Shown here in pieces: positions 1 through 11,550 of a stretch of DNA of 64,000 bases. The notes under the pieces are model-generated. The model did not search any database and was not told the DNA's origin. It was given only the letters and a program-made list of their open reading frames with translations. The position numbers and the translations under genes were made by a program. Position 1 is the stretch's first letter; each line of letters begins with the position of its first letter. Location of the stretch: contig JAQMRL010000014.1 in the NCBI GenBank assembly GCA_035578175.1, forward strand, positions 10,127,274-10,191,273, in the 5' to 3' direction. The DNA is from Catonia carolina (lineage: Eukaryota; Arthropoda; Insecta; Hemiptera; Achilidae).

Positions 1-2874
1 TGAATACTGTAAACGACGATTGGGGCGCCGCCCGCCAAGAGGGGCATAAGGCGCGCGAAGCGAGTTAGCAGAACATGAAACGACTGAGGAGGGCCGGTTG
101 CCCTTTAGCGAAGCGACTTGCAGCGGTTGATCGTGCGTGTGAGCGAGAGACGACGAGAAGCGATGATTCGAGGTGAGTTGATTAGTCGTAGAATCGACTG
201 AAGCGAGCGTAGTAGGTTTTATCGGCGAATTAGCGATGATACAGCGAGATGCGAAGCGGTTTGGCGAAGAATTGACTGAAGACAACTCGGTGGAGGCCTT
301 CAGCGCAGAATTGAAGCGAGGCGTTGACTTGAAGCGAGGCGCAGAGTTGAAGCGACGAATTGGCGTAGTACCAGCAGCAAGATCGGTCGAGATACTGGCG
401 GAGTCAGTAGACGAAGCGAGACGAGGATCAACAGCGATGATCTCGGACGAAGCGGTGAAACGATTTGAAGGCGAAGAGACAGAAGTATGGTGAAGACGAT
501 TAGTTGAAGCAGAAGGGCGATTAGTTGAAACAGCGGCGTGATTCGAATTATTGTTGAATACAGGCGAAGCGAGTAGGCAGCTAGGCGGCTGGACGATAGA
601 AGCGATAGATTCACTGATTACAGGGTTTGAGGTGACATCGAGGTTGATTGATGACTTGGCAGGAACGATAGTTTGTTGGTCAGCGACGATAATTTGAAGC
701 GAAGATGAATTTTTATTAGACGAGTGATTTTGAACAGCAGGCGATGTGAGATTAACATCAGTAGCAGGCGACGAGACTTGAGCGTTGTTAGCGAAAACAG
801 ATGTTAAGAGCGAATCGTTACTTGAAGCAGAACTAAGTGGTTGTAGTTCGGGCAATTTTCCGAATACTACATAACCAAATACGGTTGATAAAGCGGATGG
901 AGTACCTTTAATTAAAGGCGTTTTACTAAAATCGAGAATTTCGGAAAAACAATCAGCGCCAAGCAGTAAATCTACTGAATTGGGGCTGCGGAAGCGAAAA
1001 TCAGCTAGCAGATGTTGTGAAAACTGTTCACCGACTGACTTATGAATTCGAGAAGCAGGTAGGCGGTCTGATATTTTGTTAATAACAGTAGCCTGAAGCG
1101 GAAGGCGAAAGTTAGAATTTTGCGGCGACAGAATTGTAAAATTTGTAATACCTTTAACTGAGGTGACTTCGGCTGAAACGCCTTGCAGGCGTTTAGAAGT
1201 AGGAACGATGTCGAGTTGCAGTGAACGAGCGGCGTTGTATGTTAAGATGCTGGACTGAGATCCATTGTCGATCACAGCGCGAAGCGGAACGATTTTGCCG
1301 GATGAATCGACAGCATGAACGATAGCAGTACCTAGCAGCGCAGTTTGGCCGTTAAGTCGACATGAAAGTGAATAATCGGCAGGTTGGTTAACAATAATGG
1401 ACGAGGACGACGAATTGGAAGTAACTACCGGCTTATCAGCACAGCAGGTAGTACAAGAATTAATTGGCGGAGTTGCGATAGTATTAGCTTGAATCGGCGG
1501 CGAAGAATTTACAAGTAGGCATCCAGTAGCCGGTGAATCGGTGTCCGGATGTACGGCAGGATGATACGGACTAGCAGTTGGCGAATTATGCGAATTAACA
1601 ACAGAAGCGGTGGACGAATTAGATTTTTGAGGGCTGCGATCAATATGCAGCAACGTATTGTGCGATTTTGACTGGCAGATACGACAATGTTTATTTGAGC
1701 TACAATTGCGGCGATCGTGTCGCCCGAAGCAGGCAAAACAAAGTTTAAGACGAGAAATAATTTTGTAGCGATTATCTACATTTTGTGCAAGAAATTCACT
1801 ACAGTTGTGAATTGAATGAAAGTGAGATTCGCACGACAGACATTTGAGTGAATTTGATTTGACGAAAAACGAAGGTACATTATCAGAATTAGGAGACGGC
1901 AAAATAGGACTACGATGACTGTGTACAGAATTGAAATTATCGGTTACCGGGTTAGCTGAGTCCGGTTGATCGAGGTTTAAATCGCCGGAGTGCGAAGAAC
2001 TGACATTATCGGTTGACGGTGAAGAATTTAATAGTTCGAAAGAGTGCATCTTAGCGGTAACGAATGACATTAAGGCCTCGTAAGTAGGCACGGCTGAATT
2101 AGGATTTGAATCCTCGAACGCTTGCTTTGTTACAGGATCCAAATTAGAATAGGCTATCTCAAAAAGTAAATATTCAAGTAAATTTATATTTAGCAGACGT
2201 AAGGCTCCGATTGATGATTCGTGGATATTAAGAAAACCTTTTAACGATTGATAGGACGGAGTGTCAGATTTAACGAAATTGAATATCTGATTTAAGTGAA
2301 CATTTGCTATGCGCCTTGAGTTGGAGTAGCGCTCAACAATTAAATTGTACGCTAACGTATAATTTTCAAGCGAGAGAGGCAGGTGTTCTATTAGACGCAG
2401 TGGTTCACCGACTAATGAGCACCTCAAATAATGAAGTTTTTGAACAAATGATAACTCAGAATTATTGTGAATTAAATCATTGAACAAGCTGATGAAATTC
2501 TGGAATTTCGCAACATCTCCATCAAATGAAGGTAGGCGAATTCGAGGTAATTGTATTAATTGCGAATTAGAAGACTTGACTTGATTTGGTAAAACGATTG
2601 TATTGTCCAGAGATTCAATTAATTTCTGGGCACGATCAATTAACTGGAAATAATGAGTTTTGAAAGCAGTGCGTTCTGATTCGAAATCTGCTTCGGGTTG
2701 AAGTAATTCAATGTTCGTTTGTATCTGTTCAAAGTCACACCAGAGATCTAAGAATTTGTCAAGTCGTAATTTGACTTGGTTAACTTCAACGTCAGATTGA
2801 AGAAAATTATTAAAACGAGAAAGATGATTATTAACAACGTTGCGTTTTTTGATTAAAGATTGTAAATCGTCCAT
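1..2874 (-). CDS. BEL/Pao retrotransposon gag-protease ORF, partial (runs off left edge)
   Basis: Reading the minus strand from an ATG at 2874-2872, the frame has no stop through 958 codons to base 1, so the gene is cut by the window edge. Residues about 140-300 look like the DUF1759-type Gag of BEL elements. Residues about 344-412 hold CCHC-like knuckles, including CFACFGRHDRRNC followed by CRICQSKSHNTLLH. Near residue 535 is an aspartic protease site, VIDNGSQSS, and near 630-640 the LLLGAD motif that closes BEL proteases. After residue about 660 the protein becomes Ser/Thr/Asn/Arg-rich with short repeats, and no reverse transcriptase motif is reached. The role is capsid formation and polyprotein cleavage for retrotransposition. 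The open frame suggests a young copy. Family assignment rests on motifs only. Confidence 0.85.
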   Translation of the reverse strand, partial: MDDLQSLIKKRNVVNNHLSRFNNFLQSDVEVNQVKLRLDKFLDLWCDFEQIQTNIELLQPEADFESERTAFKTHYFQLIDRAQKLIESLDNTIVLPNQVKSSNSQLIQLPRIRLPSFDGDVAKFQNFISLFNDLIHNNSELSFVQKLHYLRCSLVGEPLRLIEHLPLSLENYTLAYNLIVERYSNSRRIANVHLNQIFNFVKSDTPSYQSLKGFLNIHESSIGALRLLNINLLEYLLFEIAYSNLDPVTKQAFEDSNPNSAVPTYEALMSFVTAKMHSFELLNSSPSTDNVSSSHSGDLNLDQPDSANPVTDNFNSVHSHRSPILPSPNSDNVPSFFVKSNSLKCLSCESHFHSIHNCSEFLAQNVDNRYKIISRLKLCFACFGRHDRRNCSSNKHCRICQSKSHNTLLHIDRSPQKSNSSTASVVNSHNSPTASPYHPAVHPDTDSPATGCLLVNSSPPIQANTIATPPINSCTTCCADKPVVTSNSSSSSIIVNQPADYSLSCRLNGQTALLGTAIVHAVDSSGKIVPLRAVIDNGSQSSILTYNAARSLQLDIVPTSKRLQGVSAEVTSVKGITNFTILSPQNSNFRLPLQATVINKISDRLPASRIHKSVGEQFSQHLLADFRFRSPNSVDLLLGADCFSEILDFSKTPLIKGTPSALSTVFGYVVFGKLPELQPLSSASSNDSLLTSVFANNAQVSSPATDVNLTSPAVQNHSSNKNSSSLQIIVADQQTIVPAKSSINLDVTSNPVISESIASIVQPPSCLLASPVFNNNSNHAAVSTNRPSASTNRLHHTSVSSPSNRFTASSEIIAVDPRLASSTDSASISTDLAAGTTPIRRFNSAPRFKSTPRFNSALKASTELSSVNSSPNRFASRCIIANSPIKPTTLASVDSTTNQLTSNHRFSSSLAHTHDQPLQVASLKGNRPSSVVSCSANSLRAPYAPLGGRRPNRRLQYS

Positions 2875-2875
2875 G

Positions 2876-3184
2876 TTGAAAATAATGAACGAAGACAGCG
2901 ATCGAAAAACAAATAATAGAATGTAAACAAAACACAGCTGTTTATTGAATCTAGGTTAGTTGCAACTAAGATGTATACGTTGCAGACGACGCAAGTGAAG
3001 TGATTCTCTCAGCGCTAGCAGTAACGACGGGCAGCACGAGAGAGAGCGAATGAGAGAGAGGGCACGCATGCGCTGTAAGCTGCGTGAACCAGTTAACAAG
3101 AACGAAGGAGAAAATGGCGACTCTAGCCAAATTCTGGCCGTGTCGAAAGATATAGCACTGAACCGATCTACTGTGACGTCAACA
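2876..3184 (-). repeat. Candidate 5' LTR and leader of the BEL element
   Basis: On the minus strand the sequence at 3184 begins TGTTGACGTCACAG, a plausible BEL LTR start (TG). It carries an AATAAA signal at 2946-2941 and then reaches the gag ATG. CT-rich promoter-like sequence lies at about 3030-3070. The second LTR is outside the window, so the 3' end of this LTR and the primer-binding site could not be fixed. Confidence 0.4.
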
Positions 3185-4616
3185 TAGCGTTGGTTGCAAC
3201 TTGTATTGAATGAACGCGTCACAAGACTGATAATGCGTTGCATTTGTTATGCAACTTAACCCCGTATTTTTTAACTGAATAAATGAAATTGTTTTTAATA
3301 TTAATATTTTTATTAATGTTTTTATTAATATATTGAACACATGTAAGACACGAAACACAATAAATGACACGATGAATGTAATGTAACACCATGTTACAAC
3401 GAATTAAACAAAATACTGAAATTGTTGACGATTGAAAAATTAAGACAATAGACTGTATTTCCAAATATGCACTGATAAATATCCTGCCCGGAACGGACCA
3501 AAATGTTAGAGCCTTGATGGCAGGAGTTTTGAAATAAACCCAAAATATATTGGATAACACGAGTTAAGCGGTAAGCCGACTTGTAACTGTAGGACATCAA
3601 CCCACTATGCACGACACATGGCAGATTAATGTAAACTGAAGCATAAACGACTTATTCCGGAGGACCTAGTTTCATTTAATGGCGCCAGAAACCAACGGCG
3701 GAACGACTGAATAAGCAAGATACAACGATGGAAAATACACTGAGGGAGACAAAGGTAAAACGATAAGTAGCTGCTGGAACAGCAGGACATCACTGGTCAA
3801 CTCAAACACAAAATTAGAAAGCGTACAACAAAATAGACTAATTCGCTTACCTGTTGAATAGCCTGAAGTGTAGCAACGGCGTCCACGCGACACGTGTCCG
3901 GGGTTCGATTCACACTGTAACTTTAATGTTTGATACGAAAACAAGAACAATTGTAAATGATTATAAATTACACACATGAGTAAAATCACACTTGAAATGA
4001 TGTATGGTACATCAGAAACGAACGAAGTATAACGACAATTGTAGAAGCGACGCCATAGGATGGCCGGCGCAGCGGAGGCACGAACAGTCTACATGCCGCA
4101 GAATCCAACCAGTGAGTGTGTTGACCGGGAAGATAGGAATGTGAGTAGAGGGAGAATGATTACGTCATGTACTGAGATCACCATCGGAAATCAAGACAAG
4201 TATACAGGAAGAGGCGGGAACAAGGTTATTAATACAAAATCAGTGTGTTTAACGACGATAATAAAAGCGGGGAAATTCGAATCACTTAACGGGGGTGCGA
4301 TTGGCCTTAACAGTAATGATCTATAAATAAATGGTGTTACGTAATATGATTCGTTATAATTAAATTGTCACCTAATCCCAGCATACAACTCAATGTATTA
4401 AATTTACTAACACAAAGATAAACTATTACGAAATAACAATGGCTACAACTGTCATATCGACATGTCACTATCAATTAACAGTAATTAGATAAATCCCGGT
4501 GGTCGTGTTATCATGCCCAGACAGACGTGCTAGACAGGTACTATACATCTACTATAAAACTGTAAATAGAATGTATAATTATATTGTTTGTTTTTAATTT
4601 TGTGACATGAATTTTT
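3185..4616. other. Intergenic stretch with tRNA-like fragment and one short unassigned ORF
   Basis: Nothing here was recognised as a gene. At 3862-3913 there is a tRNA-like stretch whose B box reads GGTTCGATT, possibly SINE-derived. A TGGCGCCA palindrome at about 3681 resembles an LTR-element primer-binding site but has no partner LTR. An 88-codon ORF at 4060-4326 (+) has no family I recognise. It sits in slightly GC-richer DNA and could be an old retroelement gag start. Confidence 0.3.
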
Positions 4617-5557
4617 ACTTTCTCTTGCCTTAATGAATATAAAAGAACGAAGGAATTGTTTTCATGTCAATTTTCGAAATCAAGTTTACACCTGATCTAC
4701 GCGTTTTCAGACCCCCTGAACCCAAAAACATATTTTTTAGCGATTGGTCAGGGTGTGCGTGTGTGTGTGTGTGTCTGTGTTAGTGTGAACAGAAACTGTA
4801 CATTGTACGACTTGAAACTTAAATTAGATACCACTAGAGAACCCGACACGAACATTTTCATCAAAATCGGTCAACCGGAAGTAGTAGTTTATTTGTGTTT
4901 TTTACTTTTTTGCGACTTTCTTAAAAACGGCCCCTAGGTTCTTTTTTTAAATTACCTTATTTACTGATTTTTTTATGCTCTACAAGATACTAGATAGGGG
5001 AAGTGCCATGTCTGCTGAAATTCTTAAAAAGGCGGTTTTCACGGAAAAAATTGTTTCTTTTTTTACGATTGCGGCTTTAATATACATTTTCGCGCAAAGC
5101 AAAAATGAATATAATAAAATTTGTAGAGAATTTAAAATTCTACAAATTTTATTTCAAACATTTTTTTTGTATAACGCATGGTTTAGCGGTAATTAGCGAT
5201 TTTCTATTTTTTCTCACGAAAACGTGTAAAAATCGTTTTTAAGATTTCAGTCTTAGTATGCATTTTACGACAAAAGTGTATACAATAAAATTTATAGGAA
5301 ATTAAAAAGATCTACAACTCTTATTGAGAGAATTTTTCTCTCAGAGCCTAGTTTAGCGCGTGTGAGTGATTTTCCGTATTTTAAGCCAATCTGAGGTTGA
5401 TTTTCATTTTACGTTTTTCAATCATGATTAAAAAAAGGTAGGTTTATTTGAGGGTAGTTTTTTGTTTACCTATTTCTAAAGTTTTATTACTTAGGTTATA
5501 TTGTTCAGCATTAATTTGCATTGGCAAGAGAAAGTCGTGTGAGTGTTTCACACCAGA
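4617..5557 (-). mobile_element. Family A element (Helentron/DINE-1-like), full length
   Basis: Family A is defined here by comparing copies in the window. In its forward sense it begins TCTGGTGTGAAACACTCACAC (a hairpin), then ACTTTCTCTTGCC. It carries two related ~180 bp blocks, a CA microsatellite followed by CAATCGCTAAAAACATG, and ends in a hairpin closing with GGCAAGAGAAAGT. The 13-bp ACTTTCTCTTGCC near one end is the inverted complement of the other terminus. This copy is in reverse and complete, with a short GT run at about 4752-4775. No coding capacity is credible. Confidence 0.8.
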
Positions 5558-6318
5558 TTTTTTTTTTCCTTTTTAGCTATAGAATTAACTACCGAGAGAT
5601 TTTCGTATAGTAATGAATCACCCGGTGTAATAAAGATCTTAGTGTTATAAATAAAAATGAATTTGGTTAAAGCTATAAAAATGATGACGTAAATATTAAA
5701 TATAATTAGAAAGTGATTAAATTAAAATGGCGAATTGAAAAGTTTGATAAAATTGCAAAACTATACAAATTGAAAATGAAAGAAATGGAATAGTATAAAA
5801 GTATGAAGCAAAGAAAAAAACAAACAAAAAACACGTTTACAGAAAAGAATTCAAAAATTCTTGTGGTGGTCTAGAGAAAAAGAGAGAGCCGGTGGAAAAG
5901 ATGGAGCACAGTGGAGGAGTTAAGATGAGACTTGTAGAGGAGACTGAAAAGAGAAAAATGAAGATAGAAATATAAGGTGTAAGGGATGATAGAAAGAGAT
6001 ACAAGGATTAGGGTGGATAGGGAAGGCCAAGGGGGTTTATCGATCTTTAGTCTACACTAGCGACACTACCGGATGTCGGTAAAATGTTCTCGTCACATAC
6101 CCCTTATGTTGGGCAAAAAGCTCTTTACATAATACTTCAATTGAACAAGTTGTGGAAACTGTGCCACAAACCACATTATATTTTCTTATAGTATCAACTG
6201 ACAAGTTAAAAATAAAATAGGAAATACCTCCGTCAATACAATAACGACACCGTCATAACGAGATTTAGTTGTCGAAAATTGGAACCGGACAATAAAATGT
6301 TCAAATTATATCAAAAGA
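5558..6318. other. Unassigned AT-rich stretch with a purine-rich patch
   Basis: No gene or known repeat was recognised. Bases about 5810-6035 are strongly purine (A/G) rich on the plus strand. Confidence 0.4.
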
Positions 6319-6491
6319 ACTGGTGTTAAACATTCACACAAATTTTTCTTGTCATTATATATAATGAAAACATAACCTATGTTTAATCATGAGTAAACAA
6401 TGTAACATTAAAAAATTGCTGTGAAACACATACGATTTTCTCTTGCTAATGAATATAATGAACAATATAACCTAACATTAGTAAACAACGT
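6319..6491 (+). mobile_element. Two truncated family A start modules in tandem
   Basis: Degenerate copies of the family A start (CTGGTGTTAAACATTCACAC at 6319 and CTGTGAAACACATACG near 6419, each followed by a TTTCTCTTGC-type motif) lie in tandem. They precede a SINE and then a third start at 6658. Confidence 0.6.
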
Positions 6492-6650
6492 AAAATGAAA
6501 AATGGCCGCCTCCTTGACGTAGTGGACAGCGCGCTAGCCTACTGAGCGGAGGTCCCGAGTTCGATTCCCGGTTAGTGTCTCGAAATTATTACTTGCCAAA
6601 ACCCATCATAACTATTTTTTAACCCACCGTAGATGCGACTTTAAATAAAC
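6492..6650 (+). repeat. tRNA-derived SINE (family S)
   Basis: An A box (GACGTAGTGG) and a B box (GAGTTCGATTCCC) are spaced as in a tRNA. They are followed by AAAACCCATCATAACT and the tail GATGCGACTTTAAATAAAC. The same head and tail recur at 14899-15079, and related modules at 28603-28786 and 53605-53755. It sits between family A start modules. Confidence 0.75.
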
Positions 6651-6657
6651 AAAAATA

Positions 6658-7398
6658 TCTGGTGTAAAACACTCACACGCTTATCTTTTGCCAATTCAAA
6701 TAATGAACAATATAACCTAACATTAGAAATAAACAAAATACTAACCTCAAAAAACATAACCTTATTTTAATCTTGAGTGAAAGACGCAAATTGAAAATCA
6801 ACCACAGTTTGGCTTAAAAATACAGAAAATCACTCTTTCACGCTAAACTAGGTTTTGTAGAGAAAAATTCTTTGAATAAAAGTTGTAATCTTTCAATTTT
6901 CTATAAATTTGATCATGTCCACTTTTGTCGTAAAATGCATACTAAGGCTGAAATTTAAAAAATATCGATGTTTTTACAAGTTTTCGTGAGAAAAAAACAG
7001 AAAATCGCTAATTACCGCTTAAATAAGAGTAATACAAAAAAATGTTTGAAATAAAAGTTGAAGGATTTTAAATTGTCTACAACTTTTGTTATATGTATTT
7101 TTGCGCTAAAATGCATATTTATTTATTTTTTTTATTTTTTTTGATATTGACTGATTTTGATGAAGGTGTTCGTGTCGAGTTCTCTAAAGGTATCTAACTT
7201 AAATTTCACGTTTCAAGTTCGTACGATGTTCCGTTTTTGAGATATTCTGTACACACACACAAATAGACCAATCGCTAAAACAATGGTTTTTGGGTTCAGG
7301 AGGTCTGAAAACGTGTAGATCCGGTGAAACTCGATTCCGAAAAATCGACATGAAACCAATACTTTCCTTCATATATATTCATATAGGCAAGAGAAAGT
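6658..7398 (+). mobile_element. Family A element with internal deletion
   Basis: Both termini are present (TCTGGTGTAAAACACTCACAC and the closing hairpin ending GAGAAAGT). The copy is about 740 bp because part of the second body block is lost at about 7115-7140. Confidence 0.8.
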
Positions 7399-7404
7399 AA
7401 AAAA

Positions 7405-7686
7405 ACTGAAAAACATAACCTAATTTTAATCATGAGTCAATTATATATAATGAAAACCAACTTCAGTTTGGTTTAATATGGAAAATTACTCTTTGACGCC
7501 AAACTAGGCTCTGTAAAGGAAAATTCTAAAAACAAATTGTAGGTTTTATAATTTTCTATAAATATGATTTTGTACACTTTTGTCGTAAAATGGATATTAA
7601 GGCCAAAATTTTTAAAATTCGATTTTGGTTTTTACAGATTCTGATGAAGAAACAGAAAATGACTTATTTCGCTAAACTATAATGTG
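7405..7686 (+). mobile_element. Internal fragment of family A
   Basis: Matches the body of family A from the CATAACCTAATTTTAATCATG segment through the first body block. Both termini are missing. Confidence 0.7.
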
Positions 7687-7691
7687 TTCAC

Positions 7692-7905
7692 AGCTCGGTG
7701 GCATCTAAACCATAAACCGACCCTTACACACACACACGCAGCAACCCCTTACATGCCAAAGCTTACCTTACCAGAGTTCTACATTGTTTAGTAGTGAACA
7801 ATGAAGAACACCGCTAAGACAGGGTGCTGCGTGCGCGCGCGTGTGTGAAAGGGTCGGTTTATGAGATCATAAAACTTTGTGGCACCTATCTAGGTGCCAC
7901 CGAGC
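7692..7905. mobile_element. Small palindromic MITE-like element
   Basis: Outer inverted repeats AGCTCGGTGGCA (7692-7703) and TGCCACCGAGCT (7894-7905) match exactly. Inside are a second inverted pair (ATAAACCGACCCTTACACAC against GTGTGTGAAAGGGTCGGTTTAT) and an AGGTGCC hairpin. No target-site duplication is certain. Confidence 0.6.
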
Positions 7906-7953
7906 TTTGGGCACATTTATTTATTTATTTATTTCCCATTGCTTACAAAAAAA

Positions 7954-8854
7954 TCTGGTGTGAAACACTGACACAACTTTCTCTTGCCAATGCAAATAAT
8001 TAAAAATAATCTAACATTAGTAATAAAACATTAGAAATAAACAAACAAACTAACCTCAATATACATAACCTAATTTTAATCATGAGTGAAAGACGCAATA
8101 TGAAAACCGATCTCAGTTTGGCTTAAAAATACGGATAATCACTCTTTCACGCTAAACTAGGCTCTGTAGAGAAAAATGCTGAAATAAAAGTTGTAAATCT
8201 TTAAATTGCCTATAAACTTGATTATACTTTTTTGTCTTAAAATGCATACTAAGGCTGAAATCTTTAAAAAAAATCGATTGTTTCATACGATTTCGTGTGA
8301 AAAAAACAGAAAATCGCTAATTACCGATAGATAAACTAAGCGTTATAGAAAAAAATATTTTTGCGCTAAAGTGCATATTAAAATCGCAATCTGAAAAAAA
8401 CAATTTTTTACGTGAAAACAGCCTTACCAAGAATTGCAGGAGACGTGGCGCGTACCATTTCTTATAAAGCATAAAAAGTAATATAGTAAATAAGGCGATT
8501 TTTAAAAAAAAAATGTAGGACCCGTTTTTGAGAAAATTGCAAAAAAGTGAAAAATTACACGAATAAACTACTACTTCCGGTTGTTCGACTTTGATGAAAA
8601 TGTTCGTGTCGGGTCCGGTAGTGGTGTCTAACTTAAATTTCAAGTTCGTACGATGTTCCAGCAACCCCTTACATGCTTTTTTCTTGAGATATTCTTTTCA
8701 CACTTGCACACATTCATACAGACCAATCGCTAAAAACATGTTTTTTGGGTTCAGGTGGTCTGAAAACTTGTAGATCTGGTGAAAACTCGATTTCGAAAAA
8801 TCGACATGAAAACAATACTTTCCTTTCTATATATTTTTATAGGCAAGAGAAAGT
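7954..8854 (+). mobile_element. Family A element, full length
   Basis: Complete copy, 901 bp, with both ends. It carries an extra 18-base segment (8659-8676) identical to part of the MITE-like element at 7739-7756. Confidence 0.85.
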
Positions 8855-9604
8855 AAAAATATCAATACAAAATAGCCTAAATGTCAATTTCCTCAATTAA
8901 TTATACTTTGATAATCGAAAACTATTTATTTTAATTCGTGGTGGGAAAATTAATCCACCAAACTATGGTTTCCCATGTTCACGGGTAGAATCAATTCAGT
9001 GCTTCTTTGTTCATTATACTACTGCAACTACTGTACTACGGTAATCTATTAGTGTGTTAATAATTACAACTACATGTTAGTTACTTAAATACTAATTAAA
9101 CTACTTAGACATTTTTATTAAAAAAATAATTTGCTGTTATATAATTACATGTACAAATGAAAAACAAAACAAACAATATAATATGTAAGAAAAAAGAATT
9201 TATTTAAAAATAGAAAACTAAAATTGAAACCGGTAGCCGAGCTCATAAAACTATATATTTCCTGGAGTAACCATTTTTTTATAGCCTCTCTCGTTACTTC
9301 CAAAAGCCAAAAGGTTACTGCTTTTTTATACCTTATGATATCCGGCATATTTTTAATTTGTAGGAAAAGCAGATTGAGCAGTTTGGGCGCTAAATAACAG
9401 AAATCCCTTTGGTAAATTTTTTTGGGGCCTTGGGTAAAAGTAAGAGATTCCTAATTGCTGGTATTATAATGGTGTGCTCTTTTAGTAAAATCGTTTCTAT
9501 TTTTATACTCAAATAAGAGCTTCTCTTGCAAATATTTGGAGGATGTAAAATACGTTGAATTCTTGAAAAAGCTGTTCCGATGGATACCAAGCGTTATAAA
9601 AAAA
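8855..9604. other. Unassigned AT-rich stretch
   Basis: No gene or repeat recognised. Short minus-strand frames between 9145 and 9657 show no family motif. Confidence 0.4.
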
Positions 9605-11082
9605 TCTAGTGTGAAACGCTCACACAACTTTCTCTTGCCAATGCAAATAATGAACAATATAACCTAACTATAGGCTATAGTAATACAACATTAGAAATAA
9701 ACAAAAAACATAACCTTATTTTAATCATGAGTGAAAGATGCAAAATGAAAATCAACCTCAGTTTGGCTTAAAATTACGGAAAATCACTCTTTCACGCTGA
9801 ACCAGGCTCTGTAGAGAAAAATGCTATGAATAAAAGTTGTCCGTTATTTTAATTTCCTATAAATTTGATTTTATACACGTTTTTCGTAAAATGTTAAGGC
9901 TAAAATCTTAGAAAAAACGAGTTTTTACACGTTTTCGTGAGAAAAAACAGAAAATCGATTTGCTGTTTTTTCTCACTAATTACCGCTAAACTAAGCGTTG
10001 TACAAAAGAATGTTTGAAATTAAAGTTGTAGGATTTTCAATTCTCTACAACTTTTATTATATTCGCTTTTGCGCTGAAATGTATACTAAAGCTGCAATCT
10101 TAATAAAACAATTTTTTTACAAAAAATAAAACAGCCTTCTAAGAATTTTAGTAGACATGGTACCTACCCTATTTTATAGAGCTTAAGACATGTAGTAAAT
10201 AAGGCGATTTAAAAAAAATCGTAGGAGCCGTTTTTAAGAAAATCGAAAAAGCGAAAAATTACACGAATAAACTACCACTTCCGGTAGACCGATTTTGATG
10301 AAAATGTTCGTGTCGGGTCCTCTAGTGGTATCATAAGTTTTAAGTTTCAAGTTCGTATGATGTTCCGTTCTTTAGATATTCTGTTCACACACAGACAAAA
10401 ACATTTTCATCAAAATCGGTCAACCGGAACTAGTATTTTATTCACGTCATTTTTTACTTTTTTGCGATTTTCTCAAAAAACGGCTCCTACGATTTTTTTT
10501 AATTCGCTTCATTTACTACATTTTTTTATACTCTACAGGATAGGGTAGGCGCCAAGTCTGCTGAAATTCTTAGGGAGGCTGTTTTTTAGTAAAAAGATCG
10601 TTTGTTTTAGATTGCGCCTTTAATATGCATTTTAACGCAAAATTGTATATAATAAAAAGCTGTAAAGAATTCAAAATCCTACATCTTCTATGTCAAACAT
10701 TTTTTTTGTATAACGCTTAGTTTAACGGTAATTTATGAATTTTTTTCCATGAAAATTTATAAAAGTAATTAATTTTTTAAGATTTTAGCTTTAGTATGTA
10801 TGCTTTTACGACAAAAGTACATGTAATAAAGTTTATAGAAAATTAAAAGATCTAGAACTTTTATTCAGAGCATTTTTCTCTACAGAGCCTAGTTTAGCGT
10901 GAAAGAGTGATTTTCCGTATTTTTAAGCCGAACTGAGGTTGGTTGTTATTTTGCATCATTCACTCATGATTAAAATAAGATTATTTTTTTGTTTATTTGT
11001 AATGTTTTATTACTAATGTTAGGTTATATTGTTAAATTATTTGCATTGGCAGGAGAAAATTGTGTGAGTGTTTCACACCAGA
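9605..11082. mobile_element. Inverted pair of family A copies (foldback)
   Basis: A forward copy (9605-10395) breaks off inside its CA tract and joins directly to a reverse copy (10396-11082) that begins in the AACATTTTCATC segment. The two arms can therefore pair over about 690 bp. Each outer end is the same family A terminus (TCTAGTGTG and CACACCAGA). Confidence 0.8.
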
Positions 11083-11550
11083 TTTTTTGTAGGAAAGTGA
11101 TGACAATTTTTAAAGATGCAACCAATAAAAAAAACATAATTATTTTCATTCTACCAAAGAATTTCTAGTTAATTTTCAGGAAATGGTTTATAATGATAAA
11201 ATATTCATTCTGCATTTATATAATATTGTCAATACTGCTCTGCAACTGAGTCTACGCTGCACGTGGCATTTTTCTGCTTGGTAGCGTTGTTAAAACTTTG
11301 TAAAGTAAAAAGTCACTACAACAAAAAAATCTTTTAAAAATAACAAAACTTTCCTTCGTTACAATATCAAGAAGAAATATACTGAACATTTCTGTATGAA
11401 GAAAAGTATCAGTTCTTAGAAATTATTCCACTACCAAAGTTTATTTGATAATAACTCCCGGCAAGTGAAATTAGATTTTCAGGAGACTAAAATAACGTCA
11501 AAGATAAAAAGACAATACTAGAAGTACTCCCACCTAAAGATAGTGAAAAA
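11083..11550. other. Unassigned AT-rich stretch
   Basis: Nothing recognised on either strand. Confidence 0.4.

Noticed and set aside
236..614. Plus and minus frames in the GCGA-rich region
   Set aside because: They overlap the open BEL polyprotein frame on the minus strand and are shadows of its repetitive linker.
3681..3700. TGGCGCCAGAAACC as a retrotransposon primer-binding site
   Set aside because: The core is a palindrome, so orientation is ambiguous. No LTR pair or adjacent gag could be shown, and it lies ~800 bp from the BEL gag start.
4060..4326. Short host gene exon
   Set aside because: It has no recognisable domain or splice signals that I trust, so it is left as an unassigned ORF.
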